Below, piece by piece: positions 45,268 through 52,824 of a DNA stretch of 64,000 nt (within the stretch, counting starts at the first letter, position 1; the number at the start of each line of letters is the position of its first letter). The notes under the pieces were generated by a model that saw only the letters and a program-made list of their open reading frames with translations, searched no databases and had not been told where the DNA came from. The translations under genes and the position numbers were made by a program. The stretch is from Maribrevibacterium harenarium (lineage in GTDB: Bacteria; Pseudomonadota; Gammaproteobacteria; Pseudomonadales; Marinomonadaceae): assembly GCF_006385675.1 (NCBI RefSeq), contig NZ_VFRR01000006.1:86050-150049 (forward strand), in the 5' to 3' direction.

Positions 45268-46152
45268 TTAATGAAAATTAAGCATCCAATCTCTGAAGGT
45301 GACTACCTGTTCTAAATCGGCTTTATCGGCAGGGTAGGACAAGAGGTATTCATGGGGGGTATCCACCGCTGCACCGAACGGGGCAATCAGCTCACCGTTA
45401 AGTAAAGATTGCTCGGCAATGATGGTTGGTAGGATTGCTACCCCCATATGATGCTTGGCGGCTTCTAGCAACATATGAAAATGGGCGAACGAAGGACCAG
45501 CAAAAGAGCCACTTTCCATCCCTTGGGCTACCATCCAATCGGGCCATGCGTTGATTCTTGATGACAGGTGCAGTAAGGGGTAATCCATCACACTTTCCGG
45601 TGCCATAGTATCCGCATCGCGTTTACCCAGTAGGTTTGGACTACAGACAGCGATGACTTTTTCATCTAATAGATGATGGGAAACCGCCCGGGGCCAATGA
45701 TCGCCGCCATAATGGAGAATTATATCAATGGATTCATGGTCAATTTTGGCCGCATCATCCAATGAGCGCACTTTTATCTGAAACTGGGGATGTTGCTTTT
45801 GGAACTCAGCCAGTCTTGGCATCAACCAAAATGAAGCCAATGTAGGAAGGGAGGAAATAGTTAAGGTGGTCTTCTCATCTTCCCTGTGCAACATACGCAG
45901 ACTGGCATTTTCCATACTGTCCAACAGGGGTACGACTTCTTTGTAGTAGGCAGCCCCCGTACTGGTCAGCACAAGCCGCTTATTGAGACGGATAAATAGA
46001 TCCCGGGACAGAAACTCTTCCAAGTTACGAATTTGGCGACTCACAGCACTTTGGGTCAAATGTAATTCCTGTGCTGCCCGAGTGAAACTAAGGTGTCGAA
46101 CGGATGCTTCAAAGCATTTTAGTGCTGTCGAGGACGGAATATAACGCCGCAT
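45268..46152 (-). CDS. LysR-family regulator, GcvA-like
   Basis: The 294-residue product has an N-terminal winged helix (about 5-65; SFTRAAQELHLTQSAVSRQIRNLE) and an effector domain. RRYIPSSTALKCFEASVRHLSFT is typical of the GcvA-type subgroup, judging from the LKCFEASVRHLSFT stretch. It lies downstream of amaA in the same direction, after a terminator, so it has its own promoter. A role in amino acid catabolism is plausible from the neighbours only. Confidence 0.88.
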   Translation of the reverse strand: MRRYIPSSTALKCFEASVRHLSFTRAAQELHLTQSAVSRQIRNLEEFLSRDLFIRLNKRLVLTSTGAAYYKEVVPLLDSMENASLRMLHREDEKTTLTISSLPTLASFWLMPRLAEFQKQHPQFQIKVRSLDDAAKIDHESIDIILHYGGDHWPRAVSHHLLDEKVIAVCSPNLLGKRDADTMAPESVMDYPLLHLSSRINAWPDWMVAQGMESGSFAGPSFAHFHMLLEAAKHHMGVAILPTIIAEQSLLNGELIAPFGAAVDTPHEYLLSYPADKADLEQVVTFRDWMLNFH

Positions 46153-46226
46153 TAGTATGCCATTACTGATTAGATGTAAGAAAACGTAACTTTACCGTAT
46201 TGTCGGCCAATACCACAGCAAAAATA

Positions 46227-46257
46227 CAATAAGCGCCCTAAAATCGGGCGCTTATTG
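46227..46257 (-). terminator. Terminator of amaA
   Basis: CAATAAGCGCCC and GGGCGCTTATTG form a 12-bp perfect stem, 40 bases after the amaA stop, with a T-rich tract after it on the minus strand. Confidence 0.88.
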
Positions 46258-46296
46258 GTAGAAGGTTATTCAACGCAAAGTTTGCTGTTTTGCGAA

Positions 46297-47571
46297 CTAG
46301 CGCAAAGTACCGGTTTGCTGCCCCAAATGGTAGGTATGAGCCCCCACTTCGTAGAACATGCGTTTCAGCTCCCGGAATGGGATATCCCGCAACAAGGTAG
46401 TAGGAATAGATAACTGTTCTCGCTGACCGGTAATCAGTTCCGCTAGTTCTTTACCAACCACCGTGCCAGGCCCAATCCCGCGACCACTGTAACCGGCGAT
46501 GCTATATAATCCTTGCTGTAACTGCTGACAGTGAGGAATATGGTCTTCGCTATAGGCAATGTGTCCAGTCCATTTGAATTCCCACTCCACCTTACCAAGC
46601 GCTGGCCATAAATCCGCTACCCGTTGGGTTGCCCAAGATGCCAATGCCCCGCCGACGTTGCCCATGCCGCCAAACACGAGGCGACCGCGCTGATCCATAC
46701 GGGCGGAGCTCATTACCGTACAGGTGTCCCACATGCCTTCTTTATTAGGCAAAACAGCCGCTAGTTGTTGCTCATTCAAAGGTTTGCTGGCAAGTTGGCT
46801 GTAGAAAATGGGGACGAATTTACGGGTTTCTTTTTCTGCGGCGAAAGCACTGTAAGCATTGGTAGCTTGGATTACCTGCTGGGCACGGACCACACCTTGG
46901 GCGGTTTTCACCAACCAGCCACCTTCACTTTGGGATTCAATTGCAATCACCGGGGAGAAATCAAACAACTGCGCTCCCTCTTTGATCGCTGCATGGGCTA
47001 AGCCACGGGCGTACGCCAAGGGCTGAATGGTCCCTGCTCGGGGGTCAAACAAAGCCGAATTAAAGGTAGCTGAGCCAATTCGTGCTTGGGCTTCTTCTTT
47101 GTTCAGCAATTGTACTGGTGCACCGCGGGCACTGAGTTGATCAAAACGGCGCTGTAGTTGCGCCAACCCACTTGCCCCAACTCCGGCATGAAGTGTTCCC
47201 TTGCGGGTTGGTTCACATTCAATGCCATAGGTTTCGATCAACTGGTACACCAAGTCTGGCGCTACGGCGAGGGCATCGTAAAGGACTTTTCCAGCCGCTT
47301 TGCCTAGCTCTTGATCGAGTTGATCTGGCTCCAACCATAACCCGGCATTAGCCAAGCCAACATTTCGCCCAGAGCCGCCAAAGCCAATTTCTTGGGCCTC
47401 AATAACAGCCACACTGCGACCGAACTTGGCCAAATGTAGTGCCGCCGATAGACCGGTAAAGCCGCCACCAACAATGGCGACATCAACTTCTTTCTCCCCA
47501 CTCAGTGGGGTTAATTCCGGCCCCGCCGGAGCACTGGCACGCCAAAGTGAATCACATACTTGCTCGGCCAT
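46297..47571 (-). CDS. amaA: FAD-dependent oxidoreductase, probable L-pipecolate oxidase AmaA
   Basis: The 424-residue DAO-family flavoenzyme has the FAD-binding VAIVGGGFTGLSAALHLA (about 30-48; GGGFTGLSAA) and a C-terminal SIAGYSGRGIGPGT. The family includes gamma-glutamylputrescine oxidase and AmaA, which oxidises L-pipecolate to piperideine-6-carboxylate. Pairing with amaB, a LysR gene and DUF1338 in the order known from P. putida favours AmaA. A terminator separates it from amaB, 113 bases upstream, so it may have its own promoter. Putrescine oxidation is the main alternative. Confidence 0.82.
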   Translation of the reverse strand: MAEQVCDSLWRASAPAGPELTPLSGEKEVDVAIVGGGFTGLSAALHLAKFGRSVAVIEAQEIGFGGSGRNVGLANAGLWLEPDQLDQELGKAAGKVLYDALAVAPDLVYQLIETYGIECEPTRKGTLHAGVGASGLAQLQRRFDQLSARGAPVQLLNKEEAQARIGSATFNSALFDPRAGTIQPLAYARGLAHAAIKEGAQLFDFSPVIAIESQSEGGWLVKTAQGVVRAQQVIQATNAYSAFAAEKETRKFVPIFYSQLASKPLNEQQLAAVLPNKEGMWDTCTVMSSARMDQRGRLVFGGMGNVGGALASWATQRVADLWPALGKVEWEFKWTGHIAYSEDHIPHCQQLQQGLYSIAGYSGRGIGPGTVVGKELAELITGQREQLSIPTTLLRDIPFRELKRMFYEVGAHTYHLGQQTGTLR

Positions 47572-47639
47572 AACATAACCTCAAACACATTCAATCAATG
47601 ACATCACGGAACTGGCAAGAATTGTTGTCGTCCCAACCC

Positions 47640-47670
47640 AAAAGAGGGAAGGCTAAGCCTTCCCTCTTTT
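47640..47670 (-). terminator. Terminator of amaB
   Basis: AAAGAGGGAAGGCT and AGCCTTCCCTCTTT are exact inverted arms, 14 bases after the amaB stop, with A and T runs on either side. Confidence 0.9.
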
Positions 47671-47684
47671 CCACACAGTGTTGC

Positions 47685-49229
47685 TTATTCGAACACGATG
47701 CCTTGTGCCAATGGCAGGTCACCACCATAGTTAATGGTATTGGTGGTGCGGCGCATGTAGTTACGCCATGCATCGGAACCGGACTCACGACCGCCACCGG
47801 TTTCTTTTTCACCACCAAAAGCGCCACCGATTTCTGCTCCAGAAGTACCAATATTGACGTTGGCAATACCACAGTCAGAGCCTGCTGGAGACATGAATAG
47901 TTCCGCTTCACGCATGCTTTCGGTGAATACCGCAGAAGACAAACCTTGTGGTACTTCATTTTGGATTGCTAACGCTTGCTCGAAATCGCTGTAAGTCAGT
48001 ACATACAGGATAGGCGCAAAAGTCTCTTCATGGACGATCGGCGCATCATGGGCAATACGTACGATGGCTGGACGCACATAGAAACCACCGGCAGGTACAC
48101 CTTCAGTCACACGCTCACCGCCAAATACCACTTCACCGCCTTGCGCTTTAGCCGCTTCTAGGGCTGCTTGCATACGGTTGAAGCTACCTTCGTAGATTAG
48201 CGGACCAACCAACTTGCCTTCTTCCAGCGGGTTGCCGATGCGAAGCGTGCCGTAGGCTTTGGCAACACGTTCAACCAAACCATCTACAACAGATTCATGG
48301 GCGATCAAACGACGCAGAGTAGTACAACGCTGACCTGCCGTGCCGGCAGCGGCGAACACGATGGCACGTAGCGCCAAATCTAGGTCTGCGGTCGGTGAAA
48401 CGATCATGGCGTTGTTGCCGCCGAGTTCTAGTAGGGAACGGCCTAGACGCTTCGCTACAGTTTGCGCCACCGCTTTACCCATTGCCGTAGAACCAGTAGC
48501 AGAAACGAGCGGGAATACTTCACTTGCAGCAATCGCTTCACCTAGATCGCGACCACCAATCATCACACTGACTGCCGCTTTTGGAATGTCTGGCATATCG
48601 GCAATCACGTTTTGGGCGATTTGGTACATAGCCAATGCACATAGAGGTGCTTTTTCCGATGGTTTTAGCAGGATTGGGTCACCACAAACTAGGCCAAGCA
48701 TAGCGTTCCAAGCCCAAACCGCCATTGGGAAGTTAAAGGCAGTAATCACAGCCACTGGGCCAAGCGGATGCCATTGTTCCATCATGCGGTGCCCCGGACG
48801 CTCAGACACAATAGACAAGCCGTGTAGCATGCGCGATTGACCTACAGCGAAGTCACACACGTCGATCCATTCTTGTACTTCACCGAGGGCTTCCGGCATG
48901 ATTTTACCCGCTTCAAGGGCAATCACTTCCGCCAGCTCAGTTTTGTATTTACGGGCTTCTTCACCAATACGGCGTACTAATTCGCCACGACGTGGTGCCG
49001 GAATCACACGCAATACTTTAAATGCTTCTTGTAGCTGTGCGTTAACGGCATCCAGTTGCGCTGGGGTCGCATTATTGAACTGAGATAGCTGAGCGCCATC
49101 AATTGGACTATGGGCAGTGAATGCATCGCCTTCACCTAGTGCTACGGTGTTTCCGGTCAATACGCTGTAAAAAGTATCGCCTTGTTTTAGGCTATTTACA
49201 CCCAGTGTTTCTAAACAAGCTAAGCTCAT
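47685..49229 (-). CDS. amaB: L-aminoadipate-semialdehyde/piperideine-6-carboxylate dehydrogenase AmaB
   Basis: The 514-residue aldehyde dehydrogenase is of the ALDH7 (antiquitin) type. Catalytic Cys302 is in GTAGQRCTTLRR and the general base Glu268 in LLELGGNNAM; VITAFNFPMAVWAWN is typical. It oxidises 2-aminoadipate semialdehyde to 2-aminoadipate with NAD(P)+ in lysine breakdown through pipecolate. It is divergent from a LysR gene, with an inverted repeat in the 157-base gap, and is followed by amaA. Confidence 0.93.
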   Translation of the reverse strand: MSLACLETLGVNSLKQGDTFYSVLTGNTVALGEGDAFTAHSPIDGAQLSQFNNATPAQLDAVNAQLQEAFKVLRVIPAPRRGELVRRIGEEARKYKTELAEVIALEAGKIMPEALGEVQEWIDVCDFAVGQSRMLHGLSIVSERPGHRMMEQWHPLGPVAVITAFNFPMAVWAWNAMLGLVCGDPILLKPSEKAPLCALAMYQIAQNVIADMPDIPKAAVSVMIGGRDLGEAIAASEVFPLVSATGSTAMGKAVAQTVAKRLGRSLLELGGNNAMIVSPTADLDLALRAIVFAAAGTAGQRCTTLRRLIAHESVVDGLVERVAKAYGTLRIGNPLEEGKLVGPLIYEGSFNRMQAALEAAKAQGGEVVFGGERVTEGVPAGGFYVRPAIVRIAHDAPIVHEETFAPILYVLTYSDFEQALAIQNEVPQGLSSAVFTESMREAELFMSPAGSDCGIANVNIGTSGAEIGGAFGGEKETGGGRESGSDAWRNYMRRTTNTINYGGDLPLAQGIVFE

Positions 49230-49298
49230 GTTGCACCTCGTAGTTACGCTTTAATGGGGAATAGTTGTTTCTATGGCTTCACCATACTCACTGTTGCT

Positions 49299-49317
49299 AT
49301 CAATGAGAAATATTGAT
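49299..49317. promoter_or_regulatory. LysR-type operator between amaB and lysR
   Basis: ATCAAT-GAGAAAT-ATTGAT: 6-base inverted arms separated by 7 bases, containing the T-N11-A pattern of LysR sites, in the divergent gap about 70 bases from either start codon. Confidence 0.58.
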
Positions 49318-49386
49318 TTCCTGCTAGTGATCTAGCTTTTACCTATAGCCAACGCCATAATGAACTCATCATAACGAGGCTAAGCA

Positions 49387-50256
49387 ATGGATATTCGATC
49401 ATTACGTTACTTTATTGCCGTGTTTGAAGAGCGCAGTCTAAGTGGTGCCGCGAAGCGTTGCTTCGTCGCCCAACCGTCTATTTCGACGACACTGGCGCAA
49501 CTGGAAGAGGATCTAGGTACCAAGTTATTTGTGCGGCACTCGAAAGGGGTTACGCCTACGGATAGTGGCAGCCAGCTATACCCCCATGCCTGCAAAATGG
49601 TGGCAGATATGAATGCCATGCGGGGCATGTTTAGCGATTCCTCCACCCCATTGGAACTGTCCATATCACTGGCACCGTTTTTATCCGGTGCCTTGATCAG
49701 CCAAGTTATTAAAAAGTTGCTGGATGATATTCCCGGCCTAACTCTGAGCTTGGTAGACGAATCAGAACAGGCGGATTTACGTTTCACTTGCAACAGCTAC
49801 ACCAGCGATACGGATGTGTTTTATCCCCTGTGGGAAGACAACTATGTGATCGCTATGCCGGTAGGTCATTGGCTGGCTGAGTTTCCAACTGTGTCGATTA
49901 AGCAAATTGATAAATTGCCGTTTATCTCCCGCCGCCCCTGTGACATCCAAGAGTCATGGAATTATCTGATGCAAAAGCAGGGATTACAGGTGGATACCCG
50001 CGCCCAAGTGAAAACCGAAGAATACGCGTTGGATTTGGTCGCGGCAGGACTAGGGATTTCCTTGATCCCTGAGCATTCAGCCCGCTCCCGAGCGGATATT
50101 GTGCTGCGTTCTGTTAGTGATGTGACGTTAAAACGGGTCGTGGGTCTGGCCCACCACAAACAGCAAAGCTTCCCCGCCCATCTAATCAACACCATCCTGA
50201 CCGCGAAACAGTCATTGTTTAATAAAAAAATCTCAAGCAAGACAAGTGTCACATAA
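49387..50256 (+). CDS. LysR-family regulator of the ama genes
   Basis: The 289-residue product has an N-terminal helix-turn-helix (about 2-60; LSGAAKRCFVAQPSISTTLAQLEEDLG) with typical LysR spacing and an effector-binding domain. It is divergent from amaB and upstream of the DUF1338 gene; P. putida has a LysR gene in the same place (PP_5259). It most likely controls amaB and the DUF1338 gene through the site at 49299-49317, with a lysine pathway intermediate as effector. Confidence 0.88.
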   Translation: MDIRSLRYFIAVFEERSLSGAAKRCFVAQPSISTTLAQLEEDLGTKLFVRHSKGVTPTDSGSQLYPHACKMVADMNAMRGMFSDSSTPLELSISLAPFLSGALISQVIKKLLDDIPGLTLSLVDESEQADLRFTCNSYTSDTDVFYPLWEDNYVIAMPVGHWLAEFPTVSIKQIDKLPFISRRPCDIQESWNYLMQKQGLQVDTRAQVKTEEYALDLVAAGLGISLIPEHSARSRADIVLRSVSDVTLKRVVGLAHHKQQSFPAHLINTILTAKQSLFNKKISSKTSVT

Positions 50257-50411
50257 CATTTCTTAATGACAAAATGCGTTTTTACCTTTTGCACGAATGC
50301 TCAGCCCTAACTAGAGTGCTAATAAAGCAAGACGCTGAAGCCTAACCAAAGTTTTTAGGTTTGGGGTCACGTCCACCATTTAACTGCACCATAAAAATAG
50401 TCGGAGTTCAT

Positions 50412-51215
50412 ATGCAAGTTACTGATTTTTTTGCCAATCTATGGGAACACTACACCCAAATCGCGCCTCAGGCTCAGCGCATTCAAGACCTGTTCAAAAG
50501 TCATGGGGAAGAAGTAATCAATGATCACGTGGCGTTTCGTACTTTTGCAGACTCACCGATCAGCCTCGAAAAACTCGAACCACAGCTAGTTGCCATGGGT
50601 TATGAGCCTTACGGTGCTTTCCGCTTCGAGCAAAAGAAACTGAACGCCCGTTGCTACAAACACACAGAGAACAGCGAACACCCTAAGATTTTCGTCTCAG
50701 AAATCGTCGCGAGCGAATTGCCAGAAGCGTGCCAGCCTATTATTGCCAAACTTATTGCCCAGATCCCGGCGGATGCCGTACAAGGTCCAGAAATCTTCTG
50801 GGCAAAACAACTTTGGACTGCACCAAGCGAAGCGGATTACCGCACTCTAGCTGAGTACAGTGAATATGCTGCTTGGTTGAGCACCATGGGCTTACAAACC
50901 AACCACTTTACTGTCAGCATTAACCACCTGAAGAAGTTCCCTACCATTCAACAGGTCAATCAACTGCTACAGGACGAAGGTTACCTATTGAATGACGTAG
51001 GTGGTTTGGTGAAAGGCTCTCCCGAGCTGTACCTAGAACAGTCTTCTACTATGGCAGACAAGGTTGAGTTTACCTTTGCCGGTGGTGAAACTCGCACCAT
51101 CACTAGCTGTTTCTACGAGTTTGCCCTACGCCACGTACAACCCGATGGCACTGTATTTGACAGCTTTATCGAAGGTAACGCGGACAAAATCTTCAATTCC
51201 ACGAACAACAAATAA
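50412..51215 (+). CDS. DUF1338 protein, probable 2-oxoadipate dioxygenase/decarboxylase (short form)
   Basis: The 267-residue product belongs to DUF1338. Members such as P. putida HglS convert 2-oxoadipate to D-2-hydroxyglutarate with O2 and Fe(II). Candidate metal ligands fit the family: His39 (NDHVAFRTF), His165 (TNHFTVSIN) and Glu236 (CFYEFALR); Arg43 matches the substrate-contacting Arg. It is far shorter than HglS (about 460 residues). The ATG at 50412 follows GGAG; the longer frame from 50361 is not conserved. A strong terminator follows. Linkage to amaAB-lysR supports a lysine role; activity of the short form is inference. Confidence 0.85.
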   Translation: MQVTDFFANLWEHYTQIAPQAQRIQDLFKSHGEEVINDHVAFRTFADSPISLEKLEPQLVAMGYEPYGAFRFEQKKLNARCYKHTENSEHPKIFVSEIVASELPEACQPIIAKLIAQIPADAVQGPEIFWAKQLWTAPSEADYRTLAEYSEYAAWLSTMGLQTNHFTVSINHLKKFPTIQQVNQLLQDEGYLLNDVGGLVKGSPELYLEQSSTMADKVEFTFAGGETRTITSCFYEFALRHVQPDGTVFDSFIEGNADKIFNSTNNK

Positions 51216-51256
51216 GCGTCTTTGCTCATTTCCTTCATGGGAAAACACTGACTATC

Positions 51257-51284
51257 AAGGGAAGACACCGTCTTCCCTTTTTTG
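51257..51284 (+). terminator. Terminator of the DUF1338 gene
   Basis: AAGGGAAGAC-ACC-GTCTTCCCTT followed by TTTT, 41 bases after the stop; 10-bp perfect stem. Confidence 0.92.
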
Positions 51285-51420
51285 TTTTACATCTAAATTT
51301 TGTTTCTATTACCGCGATGGAAGCGTCATTTTCTAGTCAAATTGAAGTGCTAGTCTGTACCGCTTCGGCCACCTGTGTATAATGATTCGCCGATGTTTTA
51401 ACGCTTTTTTTGGACTACAA

Positions 51421-51840
51421 ATGAATCAGTTAATTGAGTTTGTTATCAACCATTGGGATATGGTAGCGATTTTTGTTGCTATCCTTGCCACGGTTATTTT
51501 TTATGAAATGAAAGGCGGTGCTCGCAGTGTCTCCAATACGGAGATGACCAACATGGTCAACGAGAAAGACGCTGTTATCGTCGATATCCGTCCAGCCAAT
51601 GAGTTTCGTACCGGTCATATTACCGATTCGAAGAACTACCCTTCTGCCAAACTAAAAGATCAAATGGGACAGCTTGAGAAATACAAAAGTAAGCCCATTA
51701 TTTTAGTCTGTAAAACGGGCATGACTGCAGGTTCTGTTGCTGGCGACTTGATCAAAGCAGGCTTTGACGTGTACAAACTACAGGGTGGTGTGACCGAATG
51801 GCAAAATGCCGGTCTACCTCTGGTGAAAAAATCAAAATAA
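51421..51840 (+). CDS. yibN: Membrane-anchored rhodanese-like protein (YibN)
   Basis: The 139-residue product has one N-terminal membrane helix (about 12-26) and a cytoplasmic rhodanese domain with the active Cys in LVCKTGMTAGS. YibN-type proteins are nearly always next to grxC-secB, as here. The start MNQLIEFV at 51421 is preferred to 51382. The sulfur acceptor is unknown. Confidence 0.92.
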   Translation: MNQLIEFVINHWDMVAIFVAILATVIFYEMKGGARSVSNTEMTNMVNEKDAVIVDIRPANEFRTGHITDSKNYPSAKLKDQMGQLEKYKSKPIILVCKTGMTAGSVAGDLIKAGFDVYKLQGGVTEWQNAGLPLVKKSK

Positions 51841-51850
51841 GGTTCCTATC

Positions 51851-52105
51851 ATGGCACAAGTAACCATCTACTCAAGCGACTACTGCCCGTTTTGTATTCG
51901 GGCCAAACACCTGCTGAATGCTAAAGGCGTGCAATTTCAGGAATTTTGCGTAGATGGCAACCGTGAATTGCGCCAAGAAATGATGGAAAAATCTGGGCGT
52001 CATACCGTACCGCAAATTTGGATTGGTGATACCCATGTGGGCGGTTGCGACGATTTATTTGCTCTGGAACGCGCCCAACAGCTGGATGCTATGCTCGCCT
52101 CCTAG
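51851..52105 (+). CDS. grxC: Glutaredoxin 3
   Basis: The 84-residue glutathione-dependent oxidoreductase has the CPFC active site (residues 12-15), the TVPQIWIG cis-Pro loop and GGCDDL glutathione-binding segment. It lies 10 bases after yibN and 40 before secB, the usual operon. Confidence 0.96.
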   Translation: MAQVTIYSSDYCPFCIRAKHLLNAKGVQFQEFCVDGNRELRQEMMEKSGRHTVPQIWIGDTHVGGCDDLFALERAQQLDAMLAS

Positions 52106-52145
52106 CATTCCTTAAAAACACAATAGCGAACAAAGGATCATCCTA

Positions 52146-52604
52146 ATGGCTGAAGAAAACGCCCCAGTACAACCACAACTTTCGATTCAACGCATTTACT
52201 TGAAAGATATTTCGTTTGAGTCGCCACGTTCTCCTATGGTGTTCCAAGAAGAGTGGAAGCCTGAAGTCGGTCTTGAACTGAACACCAAGAGCCGCCAAGT
52301 AGGTGAAAATCTATACGAAGTGGTACTGGATGTTACTGTTAACGTGAAAAACAACAACGAAGCGGCTTACCTTGTGCAAGTTCAACAAGGTGGTCTATTC
52401 ACTATCGCAGGCTTTGAAGAGCGTCAATTACACCACGCTTTGGGTGCATTCTGCCCAGGCACTTTGTTCCCGTACGCCCGTGAGAACATCGACTCTATCA
52501 TCACTAAAGGTAGCTTTAATCCAGTGATGCTTGCGCCGATTAACTTCGACGCTTTGTACCTAGAAAGCCTGCAGAAACAACAAGCAGAACAACCAGCCCA
52601 GTAA
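52146..52604 (+). CDS. secB: Protein-export chaperone SecB
   Basis: The 152-residue chaperone holds preproteins unfolded and hands them to SecA. Signs are QRIYLKDISFESP, the VQQGGLFTIAGF segment and LYAREN-like FPYARENI; the last gives the SecA contact surface. It ends with a Gln/Ala tail. GGATCATCCTA precedes the ATG. A terminator follows. Confidence 0.96.
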   Translation: MAEENAPVQPQLSIQRIYLKDISFESPRSPMVFQEEWKPEVGLELNTKSRQVGENLYEVVLDVTVNVKNNNEAAYLVQVQQGGLFTIAGFEERQLHHALGAFCPGTLFPYARENIDSIITKGSFNPVMLAPINFDALYLESLQKQQAEQPAQ

Positions 52605-52631
52605 ACGACCGTTTATCTGCGCTAGTGTACA

Positions 52632-52665
52632 ACAAAGGGGGCTCAGGCCTCCTTTGTCATTTTTG
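52632..52665 (+). terminator. Terminator of secB
   Basis: ACAAAGGGGG and CCTCCTTTGT form a stem around CTCAGG, followed by a T-rich tract, 27 bases after the stop. Confidence 0.82.
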
Positions 52666-52695
52666 TCAGCAGGTGTCAGATATGGAGACTAAGGT

Positions 52696-52821
52696 ATGTC
52701 CAAGAAGAAGCGTAAACCCTGTCCTTACTGCATGAAGCTACGTTGGCTGATACTGTATCTTGGTTGTATGGGGTTAATTGGGGTACTATTTGTTCATCAA
52801 TTCACCAGCCAAGGAAGCTAA
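52696..52821 (+). CDS. 41-residue membrane peptide with CPYC motif
   Basis: A small open frame starts at ATG 52696 after ACTAAGG and ends three bases before the TTG of the next gene. The product has a basic N-terminus (MSKKKRK), then PCPYCMK (Cys9 and Cys12), and a single predicted membrane helix (about 17-34). CPYC is the glutaredoxin active-site sequence, but here the two cysteines may simply bind metal. I do not recognise a family. Tight coupling to the lipoprotein gene and good codon use support that it is real. Confidence 0.65.
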   Translation: MSKKKRKPCPYCMKLRWLILYLGCMGLIGVLFVHQFTSQGS

Positions 52822-52824
52822 GCA

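Noticed and set aside
48340..48840. Plus-strand frame of 166 residues opposite amaB
   Set aside because: The opposite frame of a G/C-rich aldehyde dehydrogenase gene; composition is Arg/Ser/Ala-rich with no domain.
52696..52821. Calling the CPYC peptide a glutaredoxin
   Set aside because: It has the four-residue motif only; at 41 residues with a membrane helix it cannot form a thioredoxin fold.
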